From: Chryseobacterium kimseyorum
Lineage (GTDB): Bacteria; Bacteroidota; Bacteroidia; Flavobacteriales; Weeksellaceae
DNA length: 64,000 nt
NCBI RefSeq assembly: GCF_025971945.1
Contig: NZ_JAPDHW010000006.1
Coordinates: forward strand, 62,001 to 126,000
Direction of reading: 5' to 3'
The notes under the pieces were generated by a model. The model had not been told where the DNA came from and searched no databases. It saw nothing but the letters and a program-made list of their open reading frames with translations. Position 1 is the first letter of the stretch, and each line of letters begins with the position of its first letter. A program made the position numbers and the translations under genes. Shown here in pieces: positions 17,430-25,969 of this stretch.

Positions 17430-17521
17430 AATATATTTAACATTTTTTTAATATCCCAAAGCCTTCCTGCGGCATTATATTTTCTTAGACATTGGCATAA
17501 TAACACCAAAAATAAAATATT

Positions 17522-18070
17522 ATGTCAAAGAAAATTGCAATATTAGCAACCGACGGATTTGAAGAAAGCGAATTAAAATCTCCAAAAGAACATTTGGAGC
17601 AGCAGGGATGGACGGCTCACATTATCAGTCCGGAATCAGGAACTATTAAAGCTTGGGCAGAAAAGGACTGGGGACAGGAATACAATGTCGATAAAACATT
17701 AGATGAAGCTTCAGCTTCTGATTATGATGCACTGGTTTTGCCCGGCGGAGTAATCAATCCAGATCAATTGAGAACCAATGAAAAAGCTTTAAGTTTTGTA
17801 AGAGACTTTTTCACTCAGCACAAACCTGTTTCTGCGATCTGTCACGGTCCGCAGATTCTGATCAATGCTGAGGTAGTGGAAGGCAGAAACCTGACTTCAG
17901 TCGACTCTATCAGCAAAGACCTTAAAAACGCCGGTGCAGTTTGGGAAGACAGTGAAGTTGTGGTTGACAACGGTCTGGTGACTAGCCGTACTCCAAAAGA
18001 TCTTCCGGCCTTCAATGCCAAAATGGTTGAAGAAATCAAAGAAGGCAAACACGAAGACCAAAACGCATAA
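17522..18070 (+). CDS. DJ-1/PfpI (YhbO-type) protein, 182 aa
   Basis: The protein has the class I glutamine amidotransferase-like DJ-1/PfpI fold. MSKKIAILATDGFEESEL holds the conserved acid of the active site, DALVLPGGVINPDQLR forms the oxyanion side, and AICHGP (Cys near residue 106) is the nucleophile elbow. TSRTPKDLPAF near the C-terminus is typical of the YhbO/PfpI branch. Members are cytoplasmic stress proteins described as deglycases, glyoxalases or peptidases; the exact reaction here cannot be told. It is monocistronic, with a terminator hairpin 22 bp after the stop. Confidence 0.93.
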   Translation: MSKKIAILATDGFEESELKSPKEHLEQQGWTAHIISPESGTIKAWAEKDWGQEYNVDKTLDEASASDYDALVLPGGVINPDQLRTNEKALSFVRDFFTQHKPVSAICHGPQILINAEVVEGRNLTSVDSISKDLKNAGAVWEDSEVVVDNGLVTSRTPKDLPAFNAKMVEEIKEGKHEDQNA

Positions 18071-18092
18071 TCAAATTGAATAAGCATATAAA

Positions 18093-18130
18093 AGAAAGAC
18101 TCGCATCAGATGATGTGAGTCTTTCTGTTT
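18093..18130 (+). terminator. Terminator of the PfpI gene
   Basis: AGAAAGACTCGCATC, loop AGAT, GATGTGAGTCTTTCT (15-bp stem with one G-U pair), followed by TGTTTTAAATT. Confidence 0.75.
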
Positions 18131-18176
18131 TAAATTAATACCATTCACTGATCATACTATTCAGGCGATATCAAAA

Positions 18177-18828
18177 GAAAATTATTTTCACCATTTAGGG
18201 TTTGGGGAAAAAAAAATTTCGAGAGACAGCCCCGGTTCATAAAAAAAGAAAGTTCACGTGACTACTTATAAATAATAAAAATACCAAACACCGTAAGAAA
18301 ATTATTCACCCTTTAGGGCCGGGGAAAAAATAATTTTCGCTAAACAAACTCTCTTCATATTCAAAGACAAGTGATCACTCGGCTACTTATAAAATATAAA
18401 AATCCCAATCTCCGTAAGAAAATTATTTCACCCTTTAGGGCCGGGGAAAAAAATAATTTTCGAGAGACAGCCCCGGTTCATAAAAAAACAAAGTTCACGT
18501 GACTACTTATAAATAATAAAAATCCCAATCACCGTAAGAAAATTATTTCACCCTTTAGGGCCGGGGAAAAAAATAATTTTCGCTAAACAAACTCTATTCA
18601 TAATCAAAGACAATTGATCACTAGGCTACTTGTAAATAATAAAAATCCTAACCACCGCAAGAAAATTATTTCACCCTTTAGGGCCGGGGAAACAAATTTC
18701 ATTTCGAGAGACAGCCCCGGTTCATAAAAAAAACAAAATTCACAAGAACTGTTCTAAATAATAAAAATCCCAACCACCATAAGAAAATTATTTTCACCCT
18801 TTAGGGCCGGGGAAAAAAAATAATTTTC
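18177..18828. repeat. Six-unit tandem array with 121-bp period and alternating linkers
   Basis: Units start at GAAAATTATT 18177, 18297, 18418, 18538, 18661 and 18783. Each has a 45-nt imperfect palindrome: GAAAATTATT, then CACCCTTTAGGGCCGGGG, then AATAATTTTC. The linkers alternate: type A (GAGAGACAGCCCCGGTTCAT) in units 1, 3 and 5, type B (GCTAAACAAACTC) in units 2 and 4. Both linkers share a 3' end (CTACTTATAAATAATAAAAA). No open frame crosses the array. The pattern implies amplification of a 242-bp dimer. It fills most of the 991-bp gap between the PfpI gene and typA. Confidence 0.95.
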
Positions 18829-19035
18829 TGCGAACTAACATCCTTACTTTGCAGAAAAATTATTCCAAACCTATATTTTAATTAAGAAATTAATTTCTAA
18901 CTCCACAATTACCATAACAGAGCAATCGTTTATCGACCACTCATTAATCGTCATTACGCACCTGAAAATCGCAGCCTTCTCATTATGAATTTGTTAATTA
19001 ATAAAAGTTTTTATGGTTAATTCATTAAAAATCAC

Positions 19036-19043
19036 TAATTTCG
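19036..19043 (+). promoter_or_regulatory. Probable -7 element of typA
   Basis: TAATTTCG differs from TAnnTTTG at one base and lies 18 bp before the typA ATG. The -33 region (TTTTTATGG) is a poor match. The 18829-19035 stretch shows nothing else. Confidence 0.4.
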
Positions 19044-19061
19044 CACCCGTAAAAATCATTC

Positions 19062-20870
19062 ATGCAAAACATTAGAAATATTGCGATTATCGCACACGTT
19101 GACCACGGTAAAACTACTTTGGTTGATAAGATTATTCATGCTACAAACATTTTCAGAGAAAATCAGGAAAGTGGAGAATTAATAATGGATAATAACGATC
19201 TTGAAAGAGAAAGAGGGATTACCATTTTATCAAAAAATATTTCTGTAACTTATAAAGACGTTAAAATCAACGTTATCGACACTCCTGGTCACGCCGATTT
19301 TGGTGGTGAGGTAGAGAGAGTTCTTAAAATGGCAGACGGTGTAATTTTGTTGGTAGATGCGTTCGAAGGACCAATGCCTCAGACAAGATTCGTATTGCAG
19401 AAAGCTTTAGAATTAGGTCTTAGACCTTTGGTAGTAATCAACAAAGTAGACAAACCAAACTGTCGTCCTGAAGAAGTTCACGATCAGGTATTTGATCTGT
19501 TCTTCAACTTGGAGGCGACTGAAGAGCAATTGGATTTCCCAACATTCTACGGTTCATCTAAACAAGGTTGGTTCAACACTTCATTGGAAGAAACTGAAAA
19601 CATTTTCCCATTATTAGACGGGATTTTACAATATGTTCCTGAGCCTAAAGTTGAGGAAGGTAACTTGCAGATGCAGATTGTTTCTCTAGATTTCTCTTCT
19701 TTCTTAGGAAGAATTGCAATCGGAAAAGTAATCAGAGGTGAGATCAAAGAATCTCAGTGGATTGGTTTGGCGCAGGCTGACGGTAAAGTTTTAAAAGGAA
19801 AAGTAAAAGAATTATACGTTTTCGAAGGTCTTGGAAAGAAAAAAGTATCTGAAGTGAAAGCCGGAGACATCTGTGCTGTAGTAGGTTTTGATGCATTCCA
19901 GATCGGTGATTCATTCGTAGATCTTGAAAATCCTGAGCCATTGCCAAGAACTTCAATTGATGAGCCTACATTGAACATGACGTTCTCAATCAACAATTCA
20001 CCTTTCTTCGGTAAAGACGGTAAATTTGTTACTTCAAACCACCTGAAAGAAAGACTGACTAAAGAATTAGAGAAAAACTTAGCATTGAGAGTTGAGCAGA
20101 CTGGTGATGCAAATACATTCTTGGTATTCGGTAGAGGTATTCTTCACTTATCAGTTCTTATTGAAACAATGAGAAGAGAAGGATATGAAATGACCATCGG
20201 TCAGCCACAGGTTATCTTGAGAGAAGACGAAAACGGACAGAAACTGGAGCCTTATGAGTCTTTGGTTGTAGACGTTCCTGAAGAATTTGCTTCTAGAGTA
20301 ATCGATTTGGCGACGCAGAGAAAAGGTGATCTTCACATTATGGAAACTAAAGGTGAGATGCAGCACTTAGAATTCGAAATTCCTTCAAGAGGTTTGATCG
20401 GATTGCGTTCTCAGATGTTGACCGCTACTGCAGGTGAAGCTATTATGGCACACCGTTTCACAGAATATAAGCCTTTCAAAGGGGCTATTCCTGGAAGAAG
20501 TAATGGTGTTTTGATTTCTAAAACTCAGGGGCCGGCTACAGAATATTCTATCGCTAAACTACAGGATAGAGGTAAGTTCTATGTTGATCCGGGCGAGGAG
20601 ATCTACGCTGGTATGGTAATCGGTGAGCAGAACAAGCCTGGAGATTTGGTAGTAAACATCGTTGAAGCAAAACAGTTGAATAACATGAGAGCTTCAGGTA
20701 AAGATAAAGATACAGGTGTAGCACCAAAAATCTTATTCTCTCTTGAAGAATGTATGGAATATATTCAGTCTGATGAGGCAATCGAGGTAACTCCAAACTT
20801 CATCCGTATGAGAAAGAAAGTACTTTCTGAAGAAGAAAGAAAAAGAATTGAAAGAGGAGCGAAAGCATAA
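19062..20870 (+). CDS. typA: Ribosome-associated GTPase TypA/BipA
   Basis: The translational GTPase TypA binds the 70S ribosome and helps large-subunit assembly and stress adaptation. The G domain shows IIAHVDHGKTTL (G1), RERGITI (G2), DTPGHADFGGE (G3) and VINKVDKP (G4). It is followed by the EF-G-like beta-barrel and domains III and V (EFEIPSRGLIGLRSQMLTAT) and the TypA-specific C-terminal domain (ARASGKDKDTG-like segment NNMRASGKDKDTGVAP). At 602 aa it has the normal length. It is transcribed alone, with a clear terminator 23 bp after the stop. Confidence 0.97.
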   Translation: MQNIRNIAIIAHVDHGKTTLVDKIIHATNIFRENQESGELIMDNNDLERERGITILSKNISVTYKDVKINVIDTPGHADFGGEVERVLKMADGVILLVDAFEGPMPQTRFVLQKALELGLRPLVVINKVDKPNCRPEEVHDQVFDLFFNLEATEEQLDFPTFYGSSKQGWFNTSLEETENIFPLLDGILQYVPEPKVEEGNLQMQIVSLDFSSFLGRIAIGKVIRGEIKESQWIGLAQADGKVLKGKVKELYVFEGLGKKKVSEVKAGDICAVVGFDAFQIGDSFVDLENPEPLPRTSIDEPTLNMTFSINNSPFFGKDGKFVTSNHLKERLTKELEKNLALRVEQTGDANTFLVFGRGILHLSVLIETMRREGYEMTIGQPQVILREDENGQKLEPYESLVVDVPEEFASRVIDLATQRKGDLHIMETKGEMQHLEFEIPSRGLIGLRSQMLTATAGEAIMAHRFTEYKPFKGAIPGRSNGVLISKTQGPATEYSIAKLQDRGKFYVDPGEEIYAGMVIGEQNKPGDLVVNIVEAKQLNNMRASGKDKDTGVAPKILFSLEECMEYIQSDEAIEVTPNFIRMRKKVLSEEERKRIERGAKA

Positions 20871-20892
20871 TCTCAAATTCATCAATATAGCT

Positions 20893-20919
20893 AAAGCCCT
20901 GATTTTTCAGGGCTTTTTT
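20893..20919 (+). terminator. Terminator of typA
   Basis: AAAGCCCTG, loop ATTTTT, CAGGGCTTT followed by a T run. Confidence 0.9.
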
Positions 20920-20920
20920 C

Positions 20921-21266
20921 ATTTTTAGACCATTTGTGATAAATGTATTAAAAGTATGGCAGAGCAAAATAAATATGACAGAATCTACGATTCGTAACTT
21001 ATCTAGTATTTATGGATCATTTAAAATGACCTAGGAAGCGGAGGCGTTAAGAAATTTAGAAGAAATTCCGTTAAGAAATTTCCACTGTTTGAGTGGCGGC
21101 TATGATCATCTTAAAATGATACTTCGTCATTTCCGCCCGAGTTTGGAAATTTTAGGAATTACTTTTAAATTTTAGCTGAGAGTTCCAAGTCTTGAATTTT
21201 TGTTTCTTTTGTTTCAAGACAAAAGAACTGAGGACTTCGCGGCTGAATTTTTGTACTGAATATTTT
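20921..21266. other. Gene-free leader before the M23 lipoprotein, with internal repeats
   Basis: Holds two copies of CGTTAAGAAATTT (near 21047 and 21069), an interrupted inverted pair GAAGCGGAGG / CATTTCCGCCC, and a pyrimidine-rich stretch with TTTCTTTTGTTTCAAGACAAA. It looks like a structured or mobile repeat rather than a coding region. Confidence 0.5.
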
Positions 21267-22382
21267 ATGTTCAGACCAAAACCACTTCTTTTAATATTAA
21301 TTTTCCTTTTATTCATCATCTCCTGTGATGGATTAAAAATCCCGAAAAACGTTTTCGATCCATCAGAACGTGCAAAATATGAACGCAGTTTTTCAGGTGC
21401 CGACAGCCTGATGACTCAATGGAAGAAAGATTTTTCTGCAGCTGCTGCCAGTCAGTTAAAAATTAAGGACGGAGCATCATTGCTCGTGAATACAGGCAAT
21501 TCTAAATCTGTCGCTTTGGGCTATTCAATCGAACTTAAAAAAGGAGATCTACTCGTCATCGAAACTGAAATGGCTGATGCGAATAAGAAAATATTTATTG
21601 ATCTGCTAAATCAAAGTTCCGGTTCTGAAATAATGAAAACAGATCTTATTAAAAACAGTTCATTCTCAAAACAGATTCAGGAAGACGGTTGGTGCAAACT
21701 GGTCATACAACCTGAAATCGGCTTCGCAGGTTTATTTAAAATAAAAATTTACACTCAGCCCTCACTGCAGTTTCCTGTAGCAGGAAAGGGAAATAAAAAT
21801 GTTCAGAGTTTCTGGGGCGCCAGCCGTGACGGTGGTGGCAGAAGTCACGAAGGGGTTGATATTTTTGCACCTAAAGGAACGCCTGTTGTTGCAGTCGCCA
21901 ATGGCTACATCACCCGAACCGGAAATCAGGGATTGGGAGGAAAACAGGTTTGGCTTCGCGACGACGAAGTGGGAAATTCTCATTATTACGCTCACCTCGA
22001 CAGCGTTCTGACTGAGGGTGGAAGAAAGGTGAAAACCGGAGATACGCTAGGTCTGGTCGGAAATACAGGCAACGCGGCAGGAGGAGCAACCCATCTGCAT
22101 TTTGGAATTTATTCCACAGGCGGTGCTGTCGATCCTTATCCCTTCATTCGTGAACGGTCAGTTCCGAAATTTATCTCACAAAGCACTTCAGAACAGTTTT
22201 CAGGAAAAAATCTTAAGTCTGGAAGCAACTTGCGGTCAGGCTCCGGTACAGAATACGAAGTCCTTTCAACAGCCAGTTCCAAAGTTCAGGTCACAGTGAT
22301 TGCAGCTCACGGAAATTGGTCTCACGTAAAAACTGATGACGGAAGAGAAGGTTTTGTGAAAGGAACTCAGATTGAAAAATAA
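21267..22382 (+). CDS. M23 (LytM) peptidase lipoprotein with C-terminal SH3 domain
   Basis: Starting at ATG 21267 the product begins MFRPKPLLLILIFLLFIISC, a lipoprotein signal with lipobox FIIS-C; the upstream in-frame extension to 21192 would destroy this. The peptidase domain shows HEGVDIFAPKGTPVVAVANG with the first metal ligands (HxxxD) and THLHFGIYSTGG with the HxH motif (residues about 190-290). The last 60 residues (LKSGSNLRSGSGTEYEVLST, WSHVKTDDGREGFVKG) are a bacterial SH3 domain. Such proteins cut peptidoglycan cross-links or activate amidases; all zinc ligands seem present, so it is likely an active endopeptidase. It is anchored to a membrane facing the periplasm. Confidence 0.93.
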   Translation: MFRPKPLLLILIFLLFIISCDGLKIPKNVFDPSERAKYERSFSGADSLMTQWKKDFSAAAASQLKIKDGASLLVNTGNSKSVALGYSIELKKGDLLVIETEMADANKKIFIDLLNQSSGSEIMKTDLIKNSSFSKQIQEDGWCKLVIQPEIGFAGLFKIKIYTQPSLQFPVAGKGNKNVQSFWGASRDGGGRSHEGVDIFAPKGTPVVAVANGYITRTGNQGLGGKQVWLRDDEVGNSHYYAHLDSVLTEGGRKVKTGDTLGLVGNTGNAAGGATHLHFGIYSTGGAVDPYPFIRERSVPKFISQSTSEQFSGKNLKSGSNLRSGSGTEYEVLSTASSKVQVTVIAAHGNWSHVKTDDGREGFVKGTQIEK

Positions 22383-22659
22383 TAAAGTAAGTTTAATATA
22401 AATTTTTACTATTTCAACTCATCAATACTCATTTTGGGAAAGGTTGTTCTTGATTATTGTTCAGAAAATGGCCTTAATTATCGAAAGCAGTACTGTAAAT
22501 TTGCTAATTTAATATAGTTTTCAATCATTTATTAAGTCGATTGTAAATTCCCCTTCATGCTTGATTAATTGTTATATTTTGGCAATGAATCTCAATCATT
22601 TATCACACTTTCGAACTCACTTAGTAAACTTTTAATAAATACATTTCGCTCTGTTCACT

Positions 22660-22698
22660 AACTAACACTTGTTAGTTTTAATAAAATTTGTATGTTTG
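22660..22698 (+). promoter_or_regulatory. Porin promoter overlapped by an 18-bp perfect palindrome
   Basis: TTG (22669-22671), 19 bp, TATGTTTG (22691-22698) is a textbook Bacteroidetes promoter. AACTAACA-CT-TGTTAGTT (22660-22677) is a perfect inverted repeat covering the -33 element, the size and position expected for a repressor operator. No regulator gene is adjacent. Confidence 0.8.
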
Positions 22699-22738
22699 GA
22701 AATGAAGCAATAACAGCTTTGTCTCAAAAATATATGAT

Positions 22739-24076
22739 ATGAAAAGGGTAAATCTTTTAAAGAGCAGTATGGCAATCTTGATGTTAGGTATAACTGCGCT
22801 AGTCAACGCACAGCAAAATACATCTGACAAAACAATCAACGACTCACTGGCAAAATCAAAACCCGTAATTGCTGCCCAACCGCAGGAGGCAAAAGTAAAG
22901 GTTGATTTTTACGGTTTTATCCGAAACGATATTTTTTACGATACAAGACAGAATATTGGTGCAGGCGAAAACATCGTTCCGCTTTATCCGAGAGACCGTG
23001 CTTTGGATGTCAATGGTGAGGATATCAATGATTCCCCAAAATTCCACATGCTTTCTGTAGTTTCCAGAGCGGGAATTAATGTGAAAGGTCCGGATGTTTT
23101 GGGAGCAAAGACAGCCGGAATTCTGGAAGGTGAATTTTTCGGCGCCACAGAAGGCGGAATCAATGAATTTCGTTTACGACATGCCTACATCACTTTAGAC
23201 TGGGAAAAAACGCAGTTGGGAGTGGGGCAGTACTGGCATCCGATGGTAATTCTGGACTGTCTTCCGAATGTGGTCAATTACAGTACAGGCTCGCCGATTT
23301 TTGCTTTAAACAGAAATCCACAGGTGAGACTGACGCATAAACTTTCAGATCAGTTTAAAGTCATCGCTGCCATCAACTCACAGCGTGACTTTACGCCAAA
23401 CACCGCACCATACCGTGACAGCGGAATGCCGTCCACCCATTTACAGTTTCAGTACAAATCTTCAAAATTCGTTGCCGGGATTGCCGGACAGTATGAAGAG
23501 CTTCGTCCGCAACTTTCTTCAGGTACACCGCCAATCGTAAACAATAACCGTGTGAAAAGTTTCACGGCAATGGCTTATGCAAAAGCAATCACAAAGCCTT
23601 TAACCATCAGCGCATCTGCGATGATAGGACAAAACGCTGCTTCACTGGTGATGTTAGGTGGTTTCGTTGGATACGCAGCTCCCGGGCAGGCCGATATTTT
23701 CAGAACGATGAATACAAGAAGTGCATGGATCGATTTCCAGCAGACTACTGCAAAGAAAGTAGCCTTCGGACTTTTCGCAGGGTATGTGAAAAATATGGGC
23801 GCTGATAATCCTGTTGAAGGTAGAGTTGCGACAACTTATGGCGTAACGTCATCATGGGGAGCGGTTTCTGCAACACCGGGCGGCAGAAGCGTTGATCATT
23901 TATGGAGAGTCGTTCCCCGTGTGGACTGGGTTTTGAGCAAGGCAATCCGTCTGAGATTTGAGGTTGAAAATACCGTCGCAACCTGGGGCGATGCACAGTC
24001 CAACGGAAGAGGTATCGGAAATGAATTTAATGCAAGAAACAACCGTTTCCATGTGGCAACTTTCTTTATGTTCTAA
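22739..24076 (+). CDS. Outer-membrane porin (DcaP-like), 445 aa
   Basis: The N-terminus (MKRVNLLKSSMAILMLGITALVNAQ) is a signal peptide. After a short polar linker comes KVDFYGFIRNDIFYDTRQN, the usual first strand of porins of this kind, then many amphipathic strands (NEFRLRHAYITLDWEKTQLGVGQYW, PQVRLTHKLSDQFKVIAAINSQ). The chain ends with FHVATFFMF, a terminal aromatic residue that is the BAM recognition signal for outer-membrane beta-barrels. Together with the next gene, an inner-membrane MHS-type carrier, it suggests an uptake route for a small organic acid or similar solute. The promoter carries a palindrome that may be bound by a repressor. Confidence 0.85.
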   Translation: MKRVNLLKSSMAILMLGITALVNAQQNTSDKTINDSLAKSKPVIAAQPQEAKVKVDFYGFIRNDIFYDTRQNIGAGENIVPLYPRDRALDVNGEDINDSPKFHMLSVVSRAGINVKGPDVLGAKTAGILEGEFFGATEGGINEFRLRHAYITLDWEKTQLGVGQYWHPMVILDCLPNVVNYSTGSPIFALNRNPQVRLTHKLSDQFKVIAAINSQRDFTPNTAPYRDSGMPSTHLQFQYKSSKFVAGIAGQYEELRPQLSSGTPPIVNNNRVKSFTAMAYAKAITKPLTISASAMIGQNAASLVMLGGFVGYAAPGQADIFRTMNTRSAWIDFQQTTAKKVAFGLFAGYVKNMGADNPVEGRVATTYGVTSSWGAVSATPGGRSVDHLWRVVPRVDWVLSKAIRLRFEVENTVATWGDAQSNGRGIGNEFNARNNRFHVATFFMF

Positions 24077-24420
24077 AAAAATAAAAACTCAGACTTCCGC
24101 ATTTTACAACTGAAAAATTCATTGTGCATTATTAAATGAAACGGGATTGTATTATTAAAAATACACAGCAATTAACAGCCGGTTTAAAAATGATTAAAAA
24201 TAAAATTTTCAAAGTATTTTTCTTTTCCCCAACCCTTCCTTCGACAGGCATAGGATGACATGGGAGAAAATATTATTTAAAATTTAAATGACTTCCATTA
24301 AGGTCAGGGAAATAATTTTGATGAAATTTAAACAGGCTCTAAATAAAATCTTTGTTCACTTGCGTTAAAATTCAGCATCATCATTAACGAATCTAATTGT
24401 TAAAATTTAAAACTAATTAT
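24077..24420. other. Gene-free spacer between porin and transporter
   Basis: A+T-rich. A short C+G-richer segment near 24230 (CCTTCCTTCGACAGGCATAG) resembles the common TTCGACAGGCTCAG intergenic repeat seen in many bacteria. No good terminator or promoter is visible. Confidence 0.45.
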
Positions 24421-25806
24421 ATGGATACTACAATACAAAAACCAAAAAACAATATCCTCACAGTAATCATCGCCTCTTCAGCCGGAACACTGATTGAGTG
24501 GTACGATATGTTTCTGGCAATTATTCTGGCGGGATCGCTTTCTGTCAATCTTTTTCCTGCCGACGGTTCTTCGCACTTCTTAGAAACTCTGGCCGTAGTA
24601 GCATCATCGTTTATGTTCAGACCGATCGGTTCCCTTATTTTCGGAAACATTGGTGATAAGATTGGGAGAAAATATTCCTTCCTGCTTTCACTGATCTTAA
24701 TGGGAGCATCAACATTTTTAATCGGATGTATTCCCAATTTTTCAAGCATTGGCTGGGCAGCTCCGGTTTTACTATTGGTGTGCAGATTAATGCAGGGATT
24801 GGCCATCAGTGGCGAATATGCAGGTGCGGTAATTTATGTCGCAGAACACGCTCCGGCAGAGAAAAGAGGTTTTTACACAGGATTTATTCAGGCAACTGTT
24901 CCTATCGGACTTTTAGTTTGTCTCAGTGTGATTTTTGCTACCAGAACTTTGCTTTCCGAAGAAGATTTCAACAGTTTTGGATGGAGAATTCCTTTTCTGT
25001 TAAGTTCTGTCTTGGTTTTACTGAGTTATTTTGCAAGAAAAAAACTGCACGAAAGTCCGGTTTTTGAAGAGCTTAAAAAAGCGGGTAAAACAAGCAAAGC
25101 GCCGGTACGAGAAGCATTTACCACCAAAGGAAATGTGAAATTAATGCTGAAGGCCATCTTCGGAGGAAACGCCGCCCAAAGTTCGGTGATGCAGACCAGT
25201 TTATTTGTGACTTTATTTTTCATGCAGAGAGCGGTGAAATTGGAAGAAACTACAGTTCTTCTCATCACGGGTGTTGTTACTTTTTTCAGTGCCTATTTCT
25301 ATCAGTATTTTGGAGCATTAAGTGATCGAATCGGTAGAAAAAAAGTACTAATCAGCGGGTTGATTGCCAGCTTAATATTAATTCCGACCTCATTTTATTT
25401 ATTTATGAAAATAGGAAATCCGGAAGGTTTAACGGAAGTTCACGCAATCAGTACAGAAGCAACTCTACAGATCATGGGAATAAGCTTTCTGCTTTCGGTT
25501 GCCGGAGCTGCGACCTACGGTCCTCTCGGTGCATTTATGCTGGAGATTTTCCCGACCAAAATCCGGTATACCAGTATGGGTTTTGCCCAAAATATGGGGA
25601 ATGGTTTCATCGGTGGTGCAACAACCTTTGTAACTGAACTGATAAAAACTTCTTTTGTAGTAAGTGCGGTTATGGCACCGTTTATCGGCTTAATTTATCC
25701 TATTTTTCTGGTTCTTCTGGCTATTATTGTCAATACGCTTTTCGTTCCGGAGACTTACAAAACCGATTTGACAGAGGAACAGGATCCTAATCTTGTTGAG
25801 CCTTAA
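24421..25806 (+). CDS. MFS transporter, metabolite:proton symporter (MHS) type
   Basis: Start at ATG 24421 (MDTTIQKPKNNILTVIIASS); the frame upstream to 24397 adds only eight residues. Twelve hydrophobic segments are visible. Diagnostic motifs are SSAGTLIEWYDMFL in TM1, GNIGDKIGRKYS between TM2 and TM3, LMQGLAISGEYAGAVIYVAEHAP, and the repeat GALSDRIGRKKV in the second half. These fit the MHS family (proline/betaine, alpha-ketoglutarate, shikimate and citrate carriers). The substrate cannot be told from sequence. It lies 344 bp downstream of the porin on the same strand, so the two may form a functional uptake pair. Confidence 0.92.
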   Translation: MDTTIQKPKNNILTVIIASSAGTLIEWYDMFLAIILAGSLSVNLFPADGSSHFLETLAVVASSFMFRPIGSLIFGNIGDKIGRKYSFLLSLILMGASTFLIGCIPNFSSIGWAAPVLLLVCRLMQGLAISGEYAGAVIYVAEHAPAEKRGFYTGFIQATVPIGLLVCLSVIFATRTLLSEEDFNSFGWRIPFLLSSVLVLLSYFARKKLHESPVFEELKKAGKTSKAPVREAFTTKGNVKLMLKAIFGGNAAQSSVMQTSLFVTLFFMQRAVKLEETTVLLITGVVTFFSAYFYQYFGALSDRIGRKKVLISGLIASLILIPTSFYLFMKIGNPEGLTEVHAISTEATLQIMGISFLLSVAGAATYGPLGAFMLEIFPTKIRYTSMGFAQNMGNGFIGGATTFVTELIKTSFVVSAVMAPFIGLIYPIFLVLLAIIVNTLFVPETYKTDLTEEQDPNLVEP

Positions 25807-25969
25807 ACTAATATTTTCTAAAAAGTTTCAAACTTTCGACTGTAAAAATTTAACAGCATAAATATTCGTATTTGTGCTGTTTCTTTTATTTCAACTTTCT
25901 AAATTTGCATTTCTTTAAATGAGAATGAATATTCTTATTTAAAAATGTAACTTTCTTTTTTTGCAATCT

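Noticed and set aside
18177..18828. CRISPR array
   Set aside because: The repeat period is about 121 bp, the linkers are not unique but fall into two alternating families, the repeats are long imperfect palindromes, and no cas gene is near.
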